A DNA stretch of 64,000 nucleotides from Proteus columbae (GTDB taxonomy: Bacteria > Pseudomonadota > Gammaproteobacteria > Enterobacterales > Enterobacteriaceae): assembly GCF_009914335.1 (NCBI RefSeq), contig NZ_CP043925.1, positions 1,674,001-1,738,000 on the forward strand, given 5' to 3'. The position numbers were made by a program, and so were the translations under genes. Below the pieces are notes generated by a model. That model did no database searches and was not told the DNA's origin. It saw only the letters and a program-made list of their open reading frames with translations. This document shows positions 44,256-56,216 of the stretch, one piece after another. How positions within the stretch are numbered: position 1 is the stretch's first letter; the number at the start of each line of letters is the position of its first letter.

Positions 44256-44634
44256 GTTACACACCTTTATATTAACAATGAAGATTCTGGTCCGCCCCAG
44301 AGAATGTTATTTTAAAAGCCACGGTTTCCGCTTGCTCGTTATGGTAGTCAAATTAAAGAAAAAATTCTATCTATCTCCCTGTATTAAAAAAAGAGATGTT
44401 AAAATTACCGATGAGATAAATGTATAAATCTTTATAGTCTGTGATAATATCCCCCCTGAGTTACGATAAGGCTCAGTGATGCTATGGATATTTATAAAAT
44501 AAATATGTGTACATAACTGTGTGCAAACCTCGCGAGGTAAAGTGAGAAATTGTCGTAACGTACTGAATATATATGAAATAAAAAGCTTACAAGTGATCTT
44601 GCGTATGGGTCACCACTGTAAATAAGGATTTTAA
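44256..44634. other. Intergenic region and leader of the thrS operon
   Basis: No gene is supported. It includes an 10-base palindrome CCTCGCGAGG at about 44529 and the thrS operator hairpin at 44593-44613. The thrS ribosome site is TAAGGA (44622-44628). Confidence 0.5.
44593..44613 (+). promoter_or_regulatory. thrS translational operator, tRNA-Thr anticodon mimic
   Basis: GTGATCT pairs with GGGTCAC (two G-T pairs) around a seven-base loop TGCGTAT. Bases 3-5 of the loop are CGT, exactly where tRNA-Thr(CGU) has its anticodon. In E. coli, threonyl-tRNA synthetase binds such a stem-loop just upstream of its own ribosome site and blocks translation. The hairpin ends 21 bases before the ATG, consistent with that mechanism. 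Confidence 0.75.
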
Positions 44635-46563
44635 ATGCCAATTATTACTCTTCCTGACGGAAGCCAACGTCAATTTGAAAATGCAGTTTCTGTCATGGAT
44701 GTCGCTGCAGATATCGGTCCTGGACTTGCGAAAGCATGTATTGCAGGCCGTGTTAATGGTGAGCTGGTAGATGCTTGTGAATTAATCGAACATGATGCAA
44801 ATCTGGCGATTATCACCGCAAAAGATGATGAAGGTCTTGAAATTATTCGTCACTCTTGTGCCCACTTATTGGGACATGCAATTAAACAATTATGGCCACA
44901 CACCAAAATGGCGATTGGTCCTGTTATTGAAAATGGATTCTACTACGATGTCGATTTAGACCATTCGCTAACACAGGAAGATTTAGACACTCTAGAAAAA
45001 CGCATGCTAGAGTTGGCGAAAACAGATTATGACGTTATTAAAAAACGCGTAAGCTGGGCTGAAGCTCGTGAAACATTTGTTTCTCGTGGTGAAGACTATA
45101 AAGTTGCTATTCTTGACGAAAATATTAGCCAAGATTCTCAACCAGGTCTTTATCATCACCAAGAATATGTTGATATGTGCCGTGGACCACACGTTCCAAA
45201 CATGCGTTTCTGTCATAACTTCAAATTACAGAAAATCGCAGGTGCATATTGGCGCGGTAACAGCGATAATAAAATGCTACAACGCATTTATGGTACAGCT
45301 TGGGCTGATAAGAAACAGTTAAAAGCTTACTTAGATCGCTTAGAAGAAGCGGCTAAACGTGACCACCGCAAAATTGGTAAACAGCTTGATTTATATCATA
45401 TGCAAGAAGAAGCGCCTGGTATGGCTTTCTGGCATAATGATGGCTGGACTATTTTCCGTGAGTTAGAAACATTTGTACGTTGTAAATTAAAAGAATATGA
45501 TTACCAAGAAGTAAAAGGTCCATTTATGATGGATCGTGTTCTTTGGGAAAAAACAGGTCACTGGGAAAACTACAAAGAAAACATGTTCACAACATCTTCA
45601 GAGAACCGTGAATATTGTATCAAACCAATGAACTGCCCAGGTCACGTACAAATCTTCAAACAAGGTTTACGTTCTTACCGTGATTTGCCATTACGAATGG
45701 CTGAATTCGGTAGTTGTCATCGTAATGAACCATCAGGTGCATTGCATGGTTTAATGCGTGTTCGTGGCTTTACACAAGATGATGCGCATATCTTCTGTAC
45801 TGAAGAACAGATTTTAAGTGAAGTAAATGACTGCATCAAATTGATTTATGATGTATATTCTACTTTTGGATTTGAAAAAATCGTTGTTAAGCTGTCTACT
45901 CGCCCAGAAAAACGTATCGGTGAAGATGCATTATGGGATGTTGCTGAAGCAGACTTAGCAAAAGCCTTAACTGATAACAATATTGAATTTGAATATCAGC
46001 CAGGCGAAGGGGCGTTTTATGGTCCTAAAATAGAATTTACACTTTACGATTGTTTAGATCGTGCATGGCAGTGTGGTACAGTACAATTAGACTTCTCACT
46101 ACCAGGTCGTTTAGGCGCATCTTATGTCGCCGAAAACAACGAGCGTAAAGTACCTGTTATGTTACACCGAGCAGTGCTGGGATCCTTAGAACGTTTTATT
46201 GGTATTCTGACAGAAGAATACGCAGGATTCTTCCCAACTTGGTTAGCACCACAGCAGGTTGTCGTGATGAATATCACGGATGGACAGGCTGATTATGTAC
46301 AAAAACTCGTCAAAGAATTGCAAGATGCCGGAATTCGTGCAAAAGCAGACTTGAGAAATGAGAAGATTGGCTTTAAAATTCGTGAACATACTTTACGTCG
46401 TGTTCCGTACATGCTTGTCTGTGGAGATAAAGAAGTTGAATCAGGCAAAGTGGCGGTTCGTACTCGTCGAGGAAAAGACCTTGGCAGTATCGACGTTAAC
46501 GAATTTAAAGAAAAGCTTCTGCAAGAAATTAGAAGCAGAAGTCTTCATCAGTTGGAGGAATAA
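44635..46563 (+). CDS. thrS: Threonyl-tRNA synthetase
   Basis: A 642-residue class II synthetase, the same length as E. coli ThrRS. An N-terminal TGS domain (1-61), the editing domain (about 62-224, with [16 protein letters not shown], the HxxxH site), the catalytic core with the zinc ligands Cys in [12 protein letters not shown], His in FTQDDAHIF and His in MLHRAVLGS, and a C-terminal anticodon-binding domain (about 535-642) are all present. It charges tRNA-Thr and represses its own translation. It is first gene of the thrS-infC-rpmI-rplT-pheMST-ihfA cluster; its stop is three bases before the infC start. Confidence 0.97.
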   Translation: MPIITLPDGSQRQFENAVSVMDVAADIGPGLAKACIAGRVNGELVDACELIEHDANLAIITAKDDEGLEIIRHSCAHLLGHAIKQLWPHTKMAIGPVIENGFYYDVDLDHSLTQEDLDTLEKRMLELAKTDYDVIKKRVSWAEARETFVSRGEDYKVAILDENISQDSQPGLYHHQEYVDMCRGPHVPNMRFCHNFKLQKIAGAYWRGNSDNKMLQRIYGTAWADKKQLKAYLDRLEEAAKRDHRKIGKQLDLYHMQEEAPGMAFWHNDGWTIFRELETFVRCKLKEYDYQEVKGPFMMDRVLWEKTGHWENYKENMFTTSSENREYCIKPMNCPGHVQIFKQGLRSYRDLPLRMAEFGSCHRNEPSGALHGLMRVRGFTQDDAHIFCTEEQILSEVNDCIKLIYDVYSTFGFEKIVVKLSTRPEKRIGEDALWDVAEADLAKALTDNNIEFEYQPGEGAFYGPKIEFTLYDCLDRAWQCGTVQLDFSLPGRLGASYVAENNERKVPVMLHRAVLGSLERFIGILTEEYAGFFPTWLAPQQVVVMNITDGQADYVQKLVKELQDAGIRAKADLRNEKIGFKIREHTLRRVPYMLVCGDKEVESGKVAVRTRRGKDLGSIDVNEFKEKLLQEIRSRSLHQLEE

Positions 46564-46566
46564 GGT

Positions 46567-47106
46567 ATTAAAGGCGGAAAAAGAATTCAATCAACGCGTC
46601 AGAATCGCATCAATGGTGAGATTCGCGCTCATGAAGTTCGTTTAACAGGTTTAGATGGCGAACAGATTGGAGTTGTTAGTCTGAAAGAGGCTCTTGAGAA
46701 AGCCGAGGAAGCAGGTGCTGATTTAGTTGAAATTAGTCCTAATGCCGAGCCGCCGGTTTGTCGTATTATGGACTACGGCAAATTCCTCTATGAGAAAAGT
46801 AAGACTCTCAAAGAACAGAAAAAGAAACAAAAAGTTATTCAGGTTAAGGAAGTTAAATTCCGTCCTGGTACAGATGAAGGCGACTATCAGGTCAAACTAC
46901 GCAACCTGATTCGTTTTCTTGAAGATGGCGATAAAGCCAAAGTCACACTGCGTTTCCGTGGTCGTGAAATGGCACACCAACAAATCGGTATGGAAATGCT
47001 TAACCGTATCCGTGAAGATTTGGATGAACTGGCTGCTGTTGAATCTTTCCCTAATAAGATTGAAGGGCGTCAGATGATCATGGTGTTAGCGCCGAAGAAG
47101 AAATAG
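46567..47106 (+). CDS. infC: Translation initiation factor IF-3, AUU start
   Basis: A 179-residue factor that starts with the rare codon ATT at 46567 behind GGAGGAATAAGG, exactly as in E. coli. The first residues are (M)KGGKRIQ, then [22 protein letters not shown]; reading from the first ATG would cut off most of the N-terminal domain. The N domain (about 1-75), lysine-rich linker helix (about 76-95, [16 protein letters not shown]) and C domain ([19 protein letters not shown] to the end LAPKKK) are all there. IF-3 rejects non-canonical start codons, so the ATT gives autoregulation. Confidence 0.95.
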   Translation: MKGGKRIQSTRQNRINGEIRAHEVRLTGLDGEQIGVVSLKEALEKAEEAGADLVEISPNAEPPVCRIMDYGKFLYEKSKTLKEQKKKQKVIQVKEVKFRPGTDEGDYQVKLRNLIRFLEDGDKAKVTLRFRGREMAHQQIGMEMLNRIREDLDELAAVESFPNKIEGRQMIMVLAPKKK

Positions 47107-47121
47107 TCGGGCAATTCAAGT

Positions 47122-47398
<277 letters not shown>

Positions 47399-47431
47399 GT
47401 ATCACTTTTTTAACAGAATATAGACATTTAG

Positions 47432-47797
<366 letters not shown>

Positions 47798-47814
47798 TTA
47801 TTATTAAGCAATGG

Positions 47815-47838
47815 AAGAGGGAGTTTTCTCCCTCTTTT
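47815..47838 (+). terminator. Terminator after rplT
   Basis: Stem AAGAGGGAG / CTCCCTCTT with a TTTT loop and T-rich tail, 18 bases past the rplT stop. It separates the ribosomal genes from the pheM attenuation region. Confidence 0.8.
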
Positions 47839-47904
47839 ATTTTGTCTAAATTTGTGGCTTAATGATATAAATTCAATAAGTTAATATTTTAAGAGACATT
47901 ATCA

Positions 47905-47952
47905 ATGTTAAATATCGCTTTTTTCCGTTTCTTTTTTTACTTTAGCGCCTAA
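47905..47952 (+). CDS. pheM: Phenylalanyl-tRNA synthetase operon leader peptide
   Basis: A 15-residue leader peptide [15 protein letters not shown] with six phenylalanines, including a Phe triplet, matching E. coli PheM ([14 protein letters not shown]) closely. Ribosome stalling at the Phe codons when charged tRNA-Phe is scarce prevents formation of the terminator 49 bases downstream, so pheST transcription rises. Too short for ordinary gene finding. Confidence 0.93.
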   Translation: [15 protein letters not shown]

Positions 47953-48000
47953 TTCAAGGGGGCTTTTGCGCGTAAGAAAAGAAACGAAAAGTAGCGCCTG

Positions 48001-48025
48001 AGCCTCCAATATGGAGGCTTTTTTG
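48001..48025 (+). terminator. pheST attenuator
   Basis: Stem GCCTCC / GGAGGC with an AATAT loop, then six Ts. It is the transcription attenuator controlled by pheM. Upstream segments (AGGGGGC at about 47958 and GCGCCTGAG at about 47993) can offer alternative pairing. The rest of the rplT-pheS gap has no gene. Confidence 0.85.
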
Positions 48026-48088
48026 TTTTCAGATCTCAATACTGGGTTAGAAACCAAAAAGGGCAATTTTATTCGTCATCATTGATAA

Positions 48089-49111
<1,023 letters not shown>

Positions 49112-49125
49112 GGTGGGATTATCTC

Positions 49126-51513
49126 ATGAAATTCAGTGAACTTTGGTTACGTGAGTGGGTAAACCCAGCGATTAGTAGCGAGGCGCTTTCTGAACAACTG
49201 ACAATGGCTGGCCTTGAAGTTGACGGCGTTGAAGCTGTTGCCGGTGATTTTCACGGTGTGTTTGTAGGTGAAGTTGTTGAATGTGGACAACACCCTAATG
49301 CCGATAAATTGCGTGTAACGAAAGTTAACGTAGGCGGTGACAGATTACTCGATATCGTTTGTGGTGCACCTAACTGCCGACAAGGCCTAAAAGTTGCAGT
49401 TGCAACTGTTGGGGCTGTATTACCAGGCGATTTCAAAATTAAAGCAGCAAAACTACGTGGTGAACCTTCTGAAGGTATGCTGTGCTCATTTTCTGAATTA
49501 GCTATTTCAGAAAATCATGAAGGTATTATTGAATTACCTGCTGATGCACCTATTGGCATGGATATTCGTGAATACTTAAAATTAAATGATAATGCGATTG
49601 AAATTAGCATTACACCAAATCGTGCGGATTGCTTAGGCATTTTAGGTGTTGCTCGTGACATCGCTGTTATCAACAAAATGGAATGCCAAGTACCTGATAT
49701 GTCGCCTGTTGCGGCAACTTCTTCAGCAACATTCCCTGTGCGTGTTGAAGCGCCAGAAGCGTGTCCACGTTATTTAGGTCGTGTTTTCACTAATATGAAT
49801 GTGAAAGCAAAAACACCTTTATGGATGCAAGAAAAGTTACGTCGTGGTGGCATTCGCTCTATTGACCCAATTGTTGATATCACCAACTTAATCCTACTTG
49901 AAATGGGTCAACCGCTACATGCGTTCGATCTTGATCGCGTTGAAGGTGCTGTTGTTGTTCGTATGGGTAAAGAAGGTGAAAAACTGACTTTACTTGATGG
50001 CAATGAAATTACATTAAAAGAAGATGTATTAGTTATTGCTGACGAAAAACAAGCATTAGGTATGGCTGGTATTTTCGGTGGTGAATCATCAGGTGTTAAT
50101 GAAGAAACGAAAAATGTTTTCTTAGAGTGTGCATTCTTCTCTCCATTATCCATCACAGGCCGTGCACGTCGTTATGGCTTGCATACTGATGCCTCTCATC
50201 GTTTTGAGCGTGGTGTTGATTTTGAGCTGCAATACAACGCAATTGAGCGCGCAACTAAGTTACTGTTAGAAATTTGCGGTGGTGAAGTTGGTGAAGTGAT
50301 TGATGTAACCAATAAAGCACATTTACCAAATATTGCACCAGTTAAATTAACACGTAAAAAATTAGACCGTTTATTAGGTCACGTAATTGATGATGCACAA
50401 GTTCTGGATTCATTAACTCGCTTAGGTTTCAACGTTTCTGTTGAAAATGATGGCTGGTTAGCAACAGTTCCTTCTTGGCGTTTTGATGTTCAAATCGAAG
50501 AAGATTTGATTGAAGAAGTTGCTCGTATTTATGGTTACAACAATATTCCAGATGTACCATTACGCGCTGATTTGGTGATGACTAATCATCGCGAAGCGAA
50601 CTTGTCATTAAAACGCGTTAAAACAATGCTAGTAGACAACGGCTTCCAAGAAGCAATTACTTATAGTTTTGTTGATCCTAAGATCCAATCTTTACTACAT
50701 CCAAATGAAGAAGCATTAATTCTGCCTAATCCAATTTCAGCGGATATGTCAGCAATGAGACTGTCTTTATTAACCGGATTATTGACTACGACTGTATATA
50801 ATCAGAACCGTCAACAATCTAGAGTTAGGTTATTTGAAGCAGGTCTGCGTTTTGTTCCTGATAATCAAGCAGAATATGGAATACGTCAGGAACTTATGTT
50901 AGCTGGTGTGATCGCGGGCAACCGTAATGAAGAACATTGGGGTTTAGAGAAGCAAACTGTTGATTTCTTTGATTTGAAAGGTAATATTGAATCAATTCTG
51001 GAATTGACAGGCCAGCTAGATGAAATTACATTTAAACCAGCTAATCATTCAGCACTTCATCCGGGACAAAGTGCTGGGATTTATCTGAGAAATGAATATA
51101 TTGGCTGTATTGGCGTTGTTCATCCAGAGCTTGAACGTAAACTTGACTTAAACGGTCGTACGGTAGTATTCGAAATACGTTGGAATGCAATTGCAAATCG
51201 CAGTTTACCACAAGCAAAAGCAATTTCTCGTTACCCTTCGAATCGTAGAGATATCGCTGTAGTTGTTCCGAATGATGTTGCTGCAGAGGATATTTTAGCC
51301 GAATGTAAGAAAGTTGGCGGAAATCAAATAGTTGGCATAAACTTATTTGACGTGTATTGTGGTAAGGGAGTAGCAGAGGGCTATAAAAGCCTCGCTATTA
51401 GCATAATCTTGCAGGATATCGAGCATACACTGGAAGAAGATGAGATTGCTGCAACAGTGAGTAACTGTGTAGCAGCATTGAAACAGCGATTCCAAGCATC
51501 CTTGAGGGACTAG
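49126..51513 (+). CDS. pheT: Phenylalanyl-tRNA synthetase beta subunit
   Basis: 795 residues, as in E. coli. Domains in order: the EMAP-II-like tRNA-binding OB fold (about 39-148), the B3/B4 editing domain (about 210-385), B5 (about 400-475), the class II-like core (about 480-690), and the C-terminal anticodon-binding FDX-ACB domain (about 700-795, [16 protein letters not shown]). It removes mischarged Tyr and supports PheS. Four bases separate its stop from ihfA. Confidence 0.97.
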   Translation: MKFSELWLREWVNPAISSEALSEQLTMAGLEVDGVEAVAGDFHGVFVGEVVECGQHPNADKLRVTKVNVGGDRLLDIVCGAPNCRQGLKVAVATVGAVLPGDFKIKAAKLRGEPSEGMLCSFSELAISENHEGIIELPADAPIGMDIREYLKLNDNAIEISITPNRADCLGILGVARDIAVINKMECQVPDMSPVAATSSATFPVRVEAPEACPRYLGRVFTNMNVKAKTPLWMQEKLRRGGIRSIDPIVDITNLILLEMGQPLHAFDLDRVEGAVVVRMGKEGEKLTLLDGNEITLKEDVLVIADEKQALGMAGIFGGESSGVNEETKNVFLECAFFSPLSITGRARRYGLHTDASHRFERGVDFELQYNAIERATKLLLEICGGEVGEVIDVTNKAHLPNIAPVKLTRKKLDRLLGHVIDDAQVLDSLTRLGFNVSVENDGWLATVPSWRFDVQIEEDLIEEVARIYGYNNIPDVPLRADLVMTNHREANLSLKRVKTMLVDNGFQEAITYSFVDPKIQSLLHPNEEALILPNPISADMSAMRLSLLTGLLTTTVYNQNRQQSRVRLFEAGLRFVPDNQAEYGIRQELMLAGVIAGNRNEEHWGLEKQTVDFFDLKGNIESILELTGQLDEITFKPANHSALHPGQSAGIYLRNEYIGCIGVVHPELERKLDLNGRTVVFEIRWNAIANRSLPQAKAISRYPSNRRDIAVVVPNDVAAEDILAECKKVGGNQIVGINLFDVYCGKGVAEGYKSLAISIILQDIEHTLEEDEIAATVSNCVAALKQRFQASLRD

Positions 51514-51517
51514 ACCT

Positions 51518-51814
51518 ATGGCGCTTACAAAAGCTGAAATGGCAGAAAATCTGTTTGAAAAACTTGGTGTTAGCAAACGCGATGCAAAAGACCTTGTAGA
51601 ATCCTTTTTTGAGGAAGTGCGTCGTTCTCTTGAAAATGGAGAACAGGTGAAGCTGTCTGGATTCGGAAACTTTGACCTGCGTGATAAAAATCAGCGCCCA
51701 GGTCGTAATCCGAAAACTGGGGAAGACATTCCTATTACAGCTCGCCGTGTTGTTACTTTCCGCCCAGGACAAAAGTTAAAAAGCCGGGTTGAGAGCGCAA
51801 CACCAAAAGAATAA
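51518..51814 (+). CDS. ihfA: Integration host factor alpha subunit
   Basis: 98 residues, close to E. coli (99). [28 protein letters not shown] at the start, [30 protein letters not shown] with the DNA-bending beta arm and its intercalating Pro (RPGRNP), and [18 protein letters not shown] at the end. It dimerises with IhfB and sharply bends DNA. It is the last gene of the cluster. Confidence 0.97.
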   Translation: MALTKAEMAENLFEKLGVSKRDAKDLVESFFEEVRRSLENGEQVKLSGFGNFDLRDKNQRPGRNPKTGEDIPITARRVVTFRPGQKLKSRVESATPKE

Positions 51815-51830
51815 GATTTAAAAAACATCC

Positions 51831-51860
51831 AAAACGGCTTTCTTTGAAAGCCGTTTTTTT
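51831..51860 (+). terminator. Terminator after ihfA
   Basis: Stem AAAACGGCTTTC / GAAAGCCGTTTT with a T7 tail. The remaining 330 bases up to btuC are AT-rich and show no supported gene; an open frame at 51931-52137 is low-complexity and Phe-rich and was not accepted. Confidence 0.88.
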
Positions 51861-52194
51861 ATCATTATTGTCTGTATTTAATTTTGATGATAAACGCATT
51901 AGGATGTTTATATTTATCGATATAGTCTGAATGGATATTTCTATTTGGATGGAAGGTTTTTATTTTTTAGTTATCTTTCTTTTTATTCTCATTTCTTATT
52001 TTGACTCTTTCTTTTCATCTCTTGCCTATATCAACACTGTGATAGTTAATCCCAATTTTTTCTTTATTATTAGAGGCTGGCTTACATGTTCTAAATTTAG
52101 TTTTTCATCATTGAATACGAACATGTTATGTTGCTAAAAAATTATTTTATAAATAAAAACAGTAAGAGCCGTTGTTGCATGGATAGGGAATGAA

Positions 52195-53205
52195 ATGAAT
52201 AAAGAAATAAATCCTCTGATTAAATTTACTAAAAGACAACGCATTGACGACAGAAAAAAGCTGTTTCTAATGGCATTTGTATTATGTTTCTTGTTTGTTT
52301 TTTCCCTCTCTGTTGGTGAGATTACGTTATTTCCACATCAATGGTTAACAGATGAAGCCCATTTATTTGTTTGGCAGATCCGTTTACCAAGAATACTTGC
52401 AGTAGTGACTATTGGTGCCAGCCTAGCAATTGCAGGCGCTATTATGCAGGCACTATTCCAAAATCCACTCGCAGAGCCAGGATTACTAGGAGTAAGCAGT
52501 GGTGCGGGAGTGTGTGTTGTATTAATCATTGTTTTACAAATTGGTTTAAGTCCTTGGTTAATAAGTAGTGCGGCGATACTCGGTGCATTAGGGATCACTC
52601 TCTTATTAATGTTTTTTACCCGTATAAGAAAGCTGTCTAATGCTCAGTTATTATTAATTGGCGTGGCATTAGGTGTTATGGCAAGCGCGATAATGACTTG
52701 GTTGGTTTATTTCAGTTCAGCTTTGGATTTAAGACAATTAATGTATTGGTTGATGGGGAGTTTTAGTGGCATTGATTGGCGTCATCAAATCTTATTTTGG
52801 GCTCTTATCCCTATTGTCTTAATTCTTATTCTACAAGCTGATGTTCTTAATTATTTATCTTTGGGGTCATTCAGGGCAAAGCAATTAGGTATATCCGTTA
52901 ATCAATGGCGAAATTGGTTTATTTTAGCCGTTGGGATATTGATAGGGCTGAGCGTTGCTTTAGCGGGCGCTATAAGCTTTGTAGGGCTTGTTGTACCGCA
53001 TTTATTAAGACTATGTGGAATAACCCATTATAAAACGTTATTACCCGCGTGCGCGCTTGCTGGTGGTGGATTGTTATTGCTTGCTGATCTGCTATCTCGC
53101 TTGATTTTAAATGGTGCAGAAGTTCCGATAGGAGTGATTACAGCAACGCTTGGTGCCCCTTTATTTATCTGGTTATTGGCAACAAAAGAGATGGGGCGTT
53201 TGTAA
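52195..53205 (+). CDS. btuC: Vitamin B12 ABC transporter permease BtuC
   Basis: A 336-residue permease of the FecCD family with about ten helices. Landmarks: WQIRLPRILAVVTIGASLAIAGAIMQALFQNPLAEPGLLGVSSGAG shown across residues 60-105 in pieces, LSVALAGAISFVGLVVPHLLRLC, and the C-terminal ADLLSRLILNGAEVPIGVITATLGAPLFIWLL. It is about ten residues longer at the N terminus than E. coli BtuC. It imports cobalamin delivered by BtuF with BtuD. In E. coli btuE lies between btuC and btuD; here it is absent and btuD follows after one base. Confidence 0.93.
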   Translation: MNKEINPLIKFTKRQRIDDRKKLFLMAFVLCFLFVFSLSVGEITLFPHQWLTDEAHLFVWQIRLPRILAVVTIGASLAIAGAIMQALFQNPLAEPGLLGVSSGAGVCVVLIIVLQIGLSPWLISSAAILGALGITLLLMFFTRIRKLSNAQLLLIGVALGVMASAIMTWLVYFSSALDLRQLMYWLMGSFSGIDWRHQILFWALIPIVLILILQADVLNYLSLGSFRAKQLGISVNQWRNWFILAVGILIGLSVALAGAISFVGLVVPHLLRLCGITHYKTLLPACALAGGGLLLLADLLSRLILNGAEVPIGVITATLGAPLFIWLLATKEMGRL

Positions 53206-53206
53206 T

Positions 53207-53956
53207 ATGGCGTTACTTAAACTTGATAATTTAAGTGTTAATGATCGACTTAACGCATTTACAGAACAAGTAAATTATGGCGAACGTGTTCACTTAATTG
53301 GCGCAAATGGCGCAGGAAAGAGCACACTTTTAATGGCAATCGCAGGAGAGCTTCCATTTAATGGTGAAATCATTCTAAACGAAACTTCAATAAGACATTA
53401 TAAATATGATGATCTTTCTAGAATGCAGAGCATTGTTATACAACAATTGGAAGCTTTGTCATTTATGCCTGTTTTTCATTATCTCTCGCTATATCATAAA
53501 TTGTCGAAAATGGATGTTCAACAATTAAATATGCTGTTAAATGATTTTAAAATTGACAAATTATTGTCAAAAAACATTCATCATTTATCAGGAGGCGAAT
53601 GGCAGAGGGTTAGAATTGTTGGCGCATTTATCCAATTATGGTCAAGTTATGATTTAAAAGGAAAATTAATGTTACTTGATGAACCAACGAATAATTTAGA
53701 TGTCGTACAGTTGGCAATTTTGGATAAATGGGTTGATAAATTTTGCCAACAAGGTGGTGCCGTTATTATGAGTACACATAATTTAAATCATTCTTATCAA
53801 AAAGCAGGCAGAGTTTGGCTCATAAAAAATGGATATTTGGTTAATTCTGGCGCATCTGCACTCTTATTGGACGAAAAATTATTATCAACTACATTTAATT
53901 CAAATATCAAGTGCATCAATGATGTTGATCATATTGATTGGCGGGTTTTGCAATAA
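53207..53956 (+). CDS. btuD: Vitamin B12 ABC transporter ATPase BtuD
   Basis: A 249-residue ATPase, as in E. coli. Walker A GANGAGKSTLLMAI (about 33-46), Q-loop IVIQQLEALSFMPV, signature HLSGGEWQRVRI, Walker B KLMLLDEPTNNLD and switch His in IMSTHNLNHS are intact. The real start is ATG 53207; the frame extends upstream only through the end of btuC in another frame. Confidence 0.93.
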   Translation: MALLKLDNLSVNDRLNAFTEQVNYGERVHLIGANGAGKSTLLMAIAGELPFNGEIILNETSIRHYKYDDLSRMQSIVIQQLEALSFMPVFHYLSLYHKLSKMDVQQLNMLLNDFKIDKLLSKNIHHLSGGEWQRVRIVGAFIQLWSSYDLKGKLMLLDEPTNNLDVVQLAILDKWVDKFCQQGGAVIMSTHNLNHSYQKAGRVWLIKNGYLVNSGASALLLDEKLLSTTFNSNIKCINDVDHIDWRVLQ

Positions 53957-54000
53957 TATGGCTATTGTTAAGCTTATCCCCAAGTAATTATTAAGGGTTT

Positions 54001-54017
54001 TTTAATATTTTCTTAAT
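54001..54017 (+). promoter_or_regulatory. PmrA (BasR) box-like site before arnB
   Basis: TTTAAT-ATTTT-CTTAAT matches the PmrA consensus YTTAAK-N5-YTTAAK at both half-sites. A -10-like TATAAT lies at 54048-54053 with a poor -35, as expected for an activated promoter, and the arnB ATG is at 54090. The distance between box and -10 is somewhat longer than usual, and Proteus uses a PhoPQ-like system (RppAB), so the regulator is uncertain. Confidence 0.5.
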
Positions 54018-54089
54018 AAGACGGATGTCGGCGAACAATAGTTTGTATATAATTGTTTTTTATTCATTCATTAACTAGGCTACATTTTT

Positions 54090-55235
54090 ATGAGTCACTT
54101 CCTTCCTTTCTCTCGCCCTGCGATTGGCGATGAAGAAATCAAAGCCGTTGAGGATGTACTGCGTTCAGGTTGGATTACAACAGGCCCTCAAAATCATCAA
54201 TTAGAGCAAGATTTTTGTGAAAAATTTGGTAGCAAACATGCTATCGCAATTTGCTCTGCCACTGCGGGTATGCATGTTGTTTTAATGGCGATGGGAATTG
54301 GCGCTGGTGATGAAGTTATCACACCATCACAAACTTGGGTTTCGACGATGAACATCATTACATTACTTGGTGCAGAGCCAGTGATGATTGATGTTGACCG
54401 TGATACTTTGATGGTGAGTGCAGAAGACGTCAAAAAAGCGATTACACCTAGAACGAAAGCAATTATTCCGGTTCATTATGCGGGGGCACCTTGCGATCTT
54501 GATGCATTAAGAAAAGTTGCACAAGATGCAGGCATTCCTCTTATTGAAGATGCAGCGCATGCTATTGGTACTCGCTATAAAAATGAATGGATTGGTGAAA
54601 AAGGAACCTCCATTTTTTCTTTTCACGCGATTAAGAATGTAACTTGTGCAGAAGGCGGATTAGTTGTTACTGATAATGACGAATTAGCCAATAGAGTACG
54701 TTGCTTAAAATTCCACGGTTTAGGGGTAGATGCCTTTGATAGACAAATTCAAGGTCGTAAACCTCAAGCAGAAGTTGTTGAACCTGGCTATAAATACAAC
54801 TTATCTGATATTCATGCGGCGATTGCTGTGGTGCAATTAGGGCGTTTAGATGAAATGAATGCTAAACGTGCTGAGTTGGTTGCACTGTATCGTGAAAAAC
54901 TCAAAGATTCTCCATTAGAAATGTTGAGTGTCCCTGAATATTCACATTTACATGCAAATCACCTGTTTATGGTGAGAGTTGATAAAAATGCCTGTGGTAT
55001 CGATCGTGATGCTTTTATGGAGAAATTGAAGCAAAAAGATATTGGTACAGGGCTTCATTTCCGCGCAGCGCACACCCAAAAATATTATCGTGAGCGCTAT
55101 CCTTCTTTATCCCTTCCTCAATCAGAATGGAACTCTGCAACGTTATGCTCGCTGCCGCTGTTTCCTGATATGAGTAATGAAGATGTTATTCGCGTTGTAG
55201 ATGCGATCAATGAAATTCTTTCGGAGCATATTTAA
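54090..55235 (+). CDS. arnB: UDP-L-Ara4O C-4'' transaminase ArnB
   Basis: A 381-residue PLP-dependent aminotransferase (DegT/DnrJ/EryC1 family). It has the [21 protein letters not shown] start, EDAAHAIGT, and the Schiff-base Lys182 in [15 protein letters not shown]. It transfers an amino group from glutamate to UDP-4-keto-pentose to make UDP-L-Ara4N, which is later added to lipid A and gives polymyxin resistance. It is first gene of arnBCADTEF; the next gene starts immediately after its stop. Confidence 0.96.
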   Translation: MSHFLPFSRPAIGDEEIKAVEDVLRSGWITTGPQNHQLEQDFCEKFGSKHAIAICSATAGMHVVLMAMGIGAGDEVITPSQTWVSTMNIITLLGAEPVMIDVDRDTLMVSAEDVKKAITPRTKAIIPVHYAGAPCDLDALRKVAQDAGIPLIEDAAHAIGTRYKNEWIGEKGTSIFSFHAIKNVTCAEGGLVVTDNDELANRVRCLKFHGLGVDAFDRQIQGRKPQAEVVEPGYKYNLSDIHAAIAVVQLGRLDEMNAKRAELVALYREKLKDSPLEMLSVPEYSHLHANHLFMVRVDKNACGIDRDAFMEKLKQKDIGTGLHFRAAHTQKYYRERYPSLSLPQSEWNSATLCSLPLFPDMSNEDVIRVVDAINEILSEHI

Positions 55236-56216
55236 GTGTCAACATTTGATAAAATCAAGAAAGTATCGGTTGTAATCCCCGTTTATAACGAGGAAGAGAG
55301 CCTTCCTCAGCTTTTAGAACGTACAATTAAAAGCTGTAAACAATTAGAACAAGAATATGAACTGATCCTTGTTGATGATGGTAGTAGTGACAATTCAGCT
55401 AAGATGTTAGAAGAAGCGGCTGCCATTGAAGAAAATCACGTTATTGCAATTATTTTAAACCGTAATTACGGCCAACACTCCGCAATTATGGCTGGTTTTA
55501 ATCAGGCTGATGGTGATTTAGTGATCACATTGGATGCTGATTTACAAAATCCACCTGAAGAGATCCCAAGACTTGTGGCGACTGCTGAAGAAGGGTATGA
55601 CGTTGTCGGAACTCGTCGTCGTAACCGCCAAGATTCATGGTTTCGCAAAACCGCTTCAAAAATGATCAACTCAATGATCACTAAAGCAACGGGTCGCTCT
55701 ATGGGAGACTACGGTTGTATGTTGCGTGCTTATCGTCGCCATATTGTTGAAGCGATGTTACAGTGTCACGAAAGAAGTACATTTATTCCAATTCTTGCGA
55801 ACACATTCGCTCGTCGTACTATTGAAATTGATGTTGCACACGCAGAGCGTGAATATGGCGATTCAAAATACAGTTTTTTAAAGCTGATTAATTTAATGTA
55901 CGACCTATTAACTTGTCTAACCACGGCACCATTACGTTTATTAAGCATTGTCGGCAGTGTGATCGCTGTATCTGGCTTTGTCTTAGCCTTACTGTTGATT
56001 ATTTTACGTATTATTTTCGGTGCAATGTGGGCTGCTGAAGGTGTATTCACACTTTTTGCAATCTTATTTATGTTTATCGGTGCGCAGTTCGTTGCAATGG
56101 GCTTATTAGGTGAGTATATAGGCCGAATTTATAATGATGTAAGAGCGCGTCCTCGGTATTTTATCCAAAAAGTGGTTGGTATTAATAAACCCAACGAAGA
56201 TCAGGAAAAAGACTAA
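55236..56216 (+). CDS. arnC: Undecaprenyl-phosphate Ara4FN transferase ArnC
   Basis: A 326-residue GT2 glycosyltransferase. [20 protein letters not shown] and [10 protein letters not shown] form the nucleotide-sugar site, [14 protein letters not shown] the DxD region, and two C-terminal membrane helices (about 235-258 and 268-292) anchor it. It moves Ara4-formyl-N from UDP to undecaprenyl phosphate. The start is GTG directly after the arnB stop; the end overlaps arnA by one base. Confidence 0.96.
   Translation: MSTFDKIKKVSVVIPVYNEEESLPQLLERTIKSCKQLEQEYELILVDDGSSDNSAKMLEEAAAIEENHVIAIILNRNYGQHSAIMAGFNQADGDLVITLDADLQNPPEEIPRLVATAEEGYDVVGTRRRNRQDSWFRKTASKMINSMITKATGRSMGDYGCMLRAYRRHIVEAMLQCHERSTFIPILANTFARRTIEIDVAHAEREYGDSKYSFLKLINLMYDLLTCLTTAPLRLLSIVGSVIAVSGFVLALLLIILRIIFGAMWAAEGVFTLFAILFMFIGAQFVAMGLLGEYIGRIYNDVRARPRYFIQKVVGINKPNEDQEKD

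Noticed and set aside
51931..52137. Open frame of 68 codons between ihfA and btuC
   Set aside because: Phe/Ile/Ser-rich low-complexity translation typical of AT-rich spacer, no ribosome site and no family likeness.
54025..54060. PhoP box before arnB
   Set aside because: Two GTTT-like pieces (54041 and 54055) are 14 bases apart instead of the 11 needed for the PhoP direct repeat.
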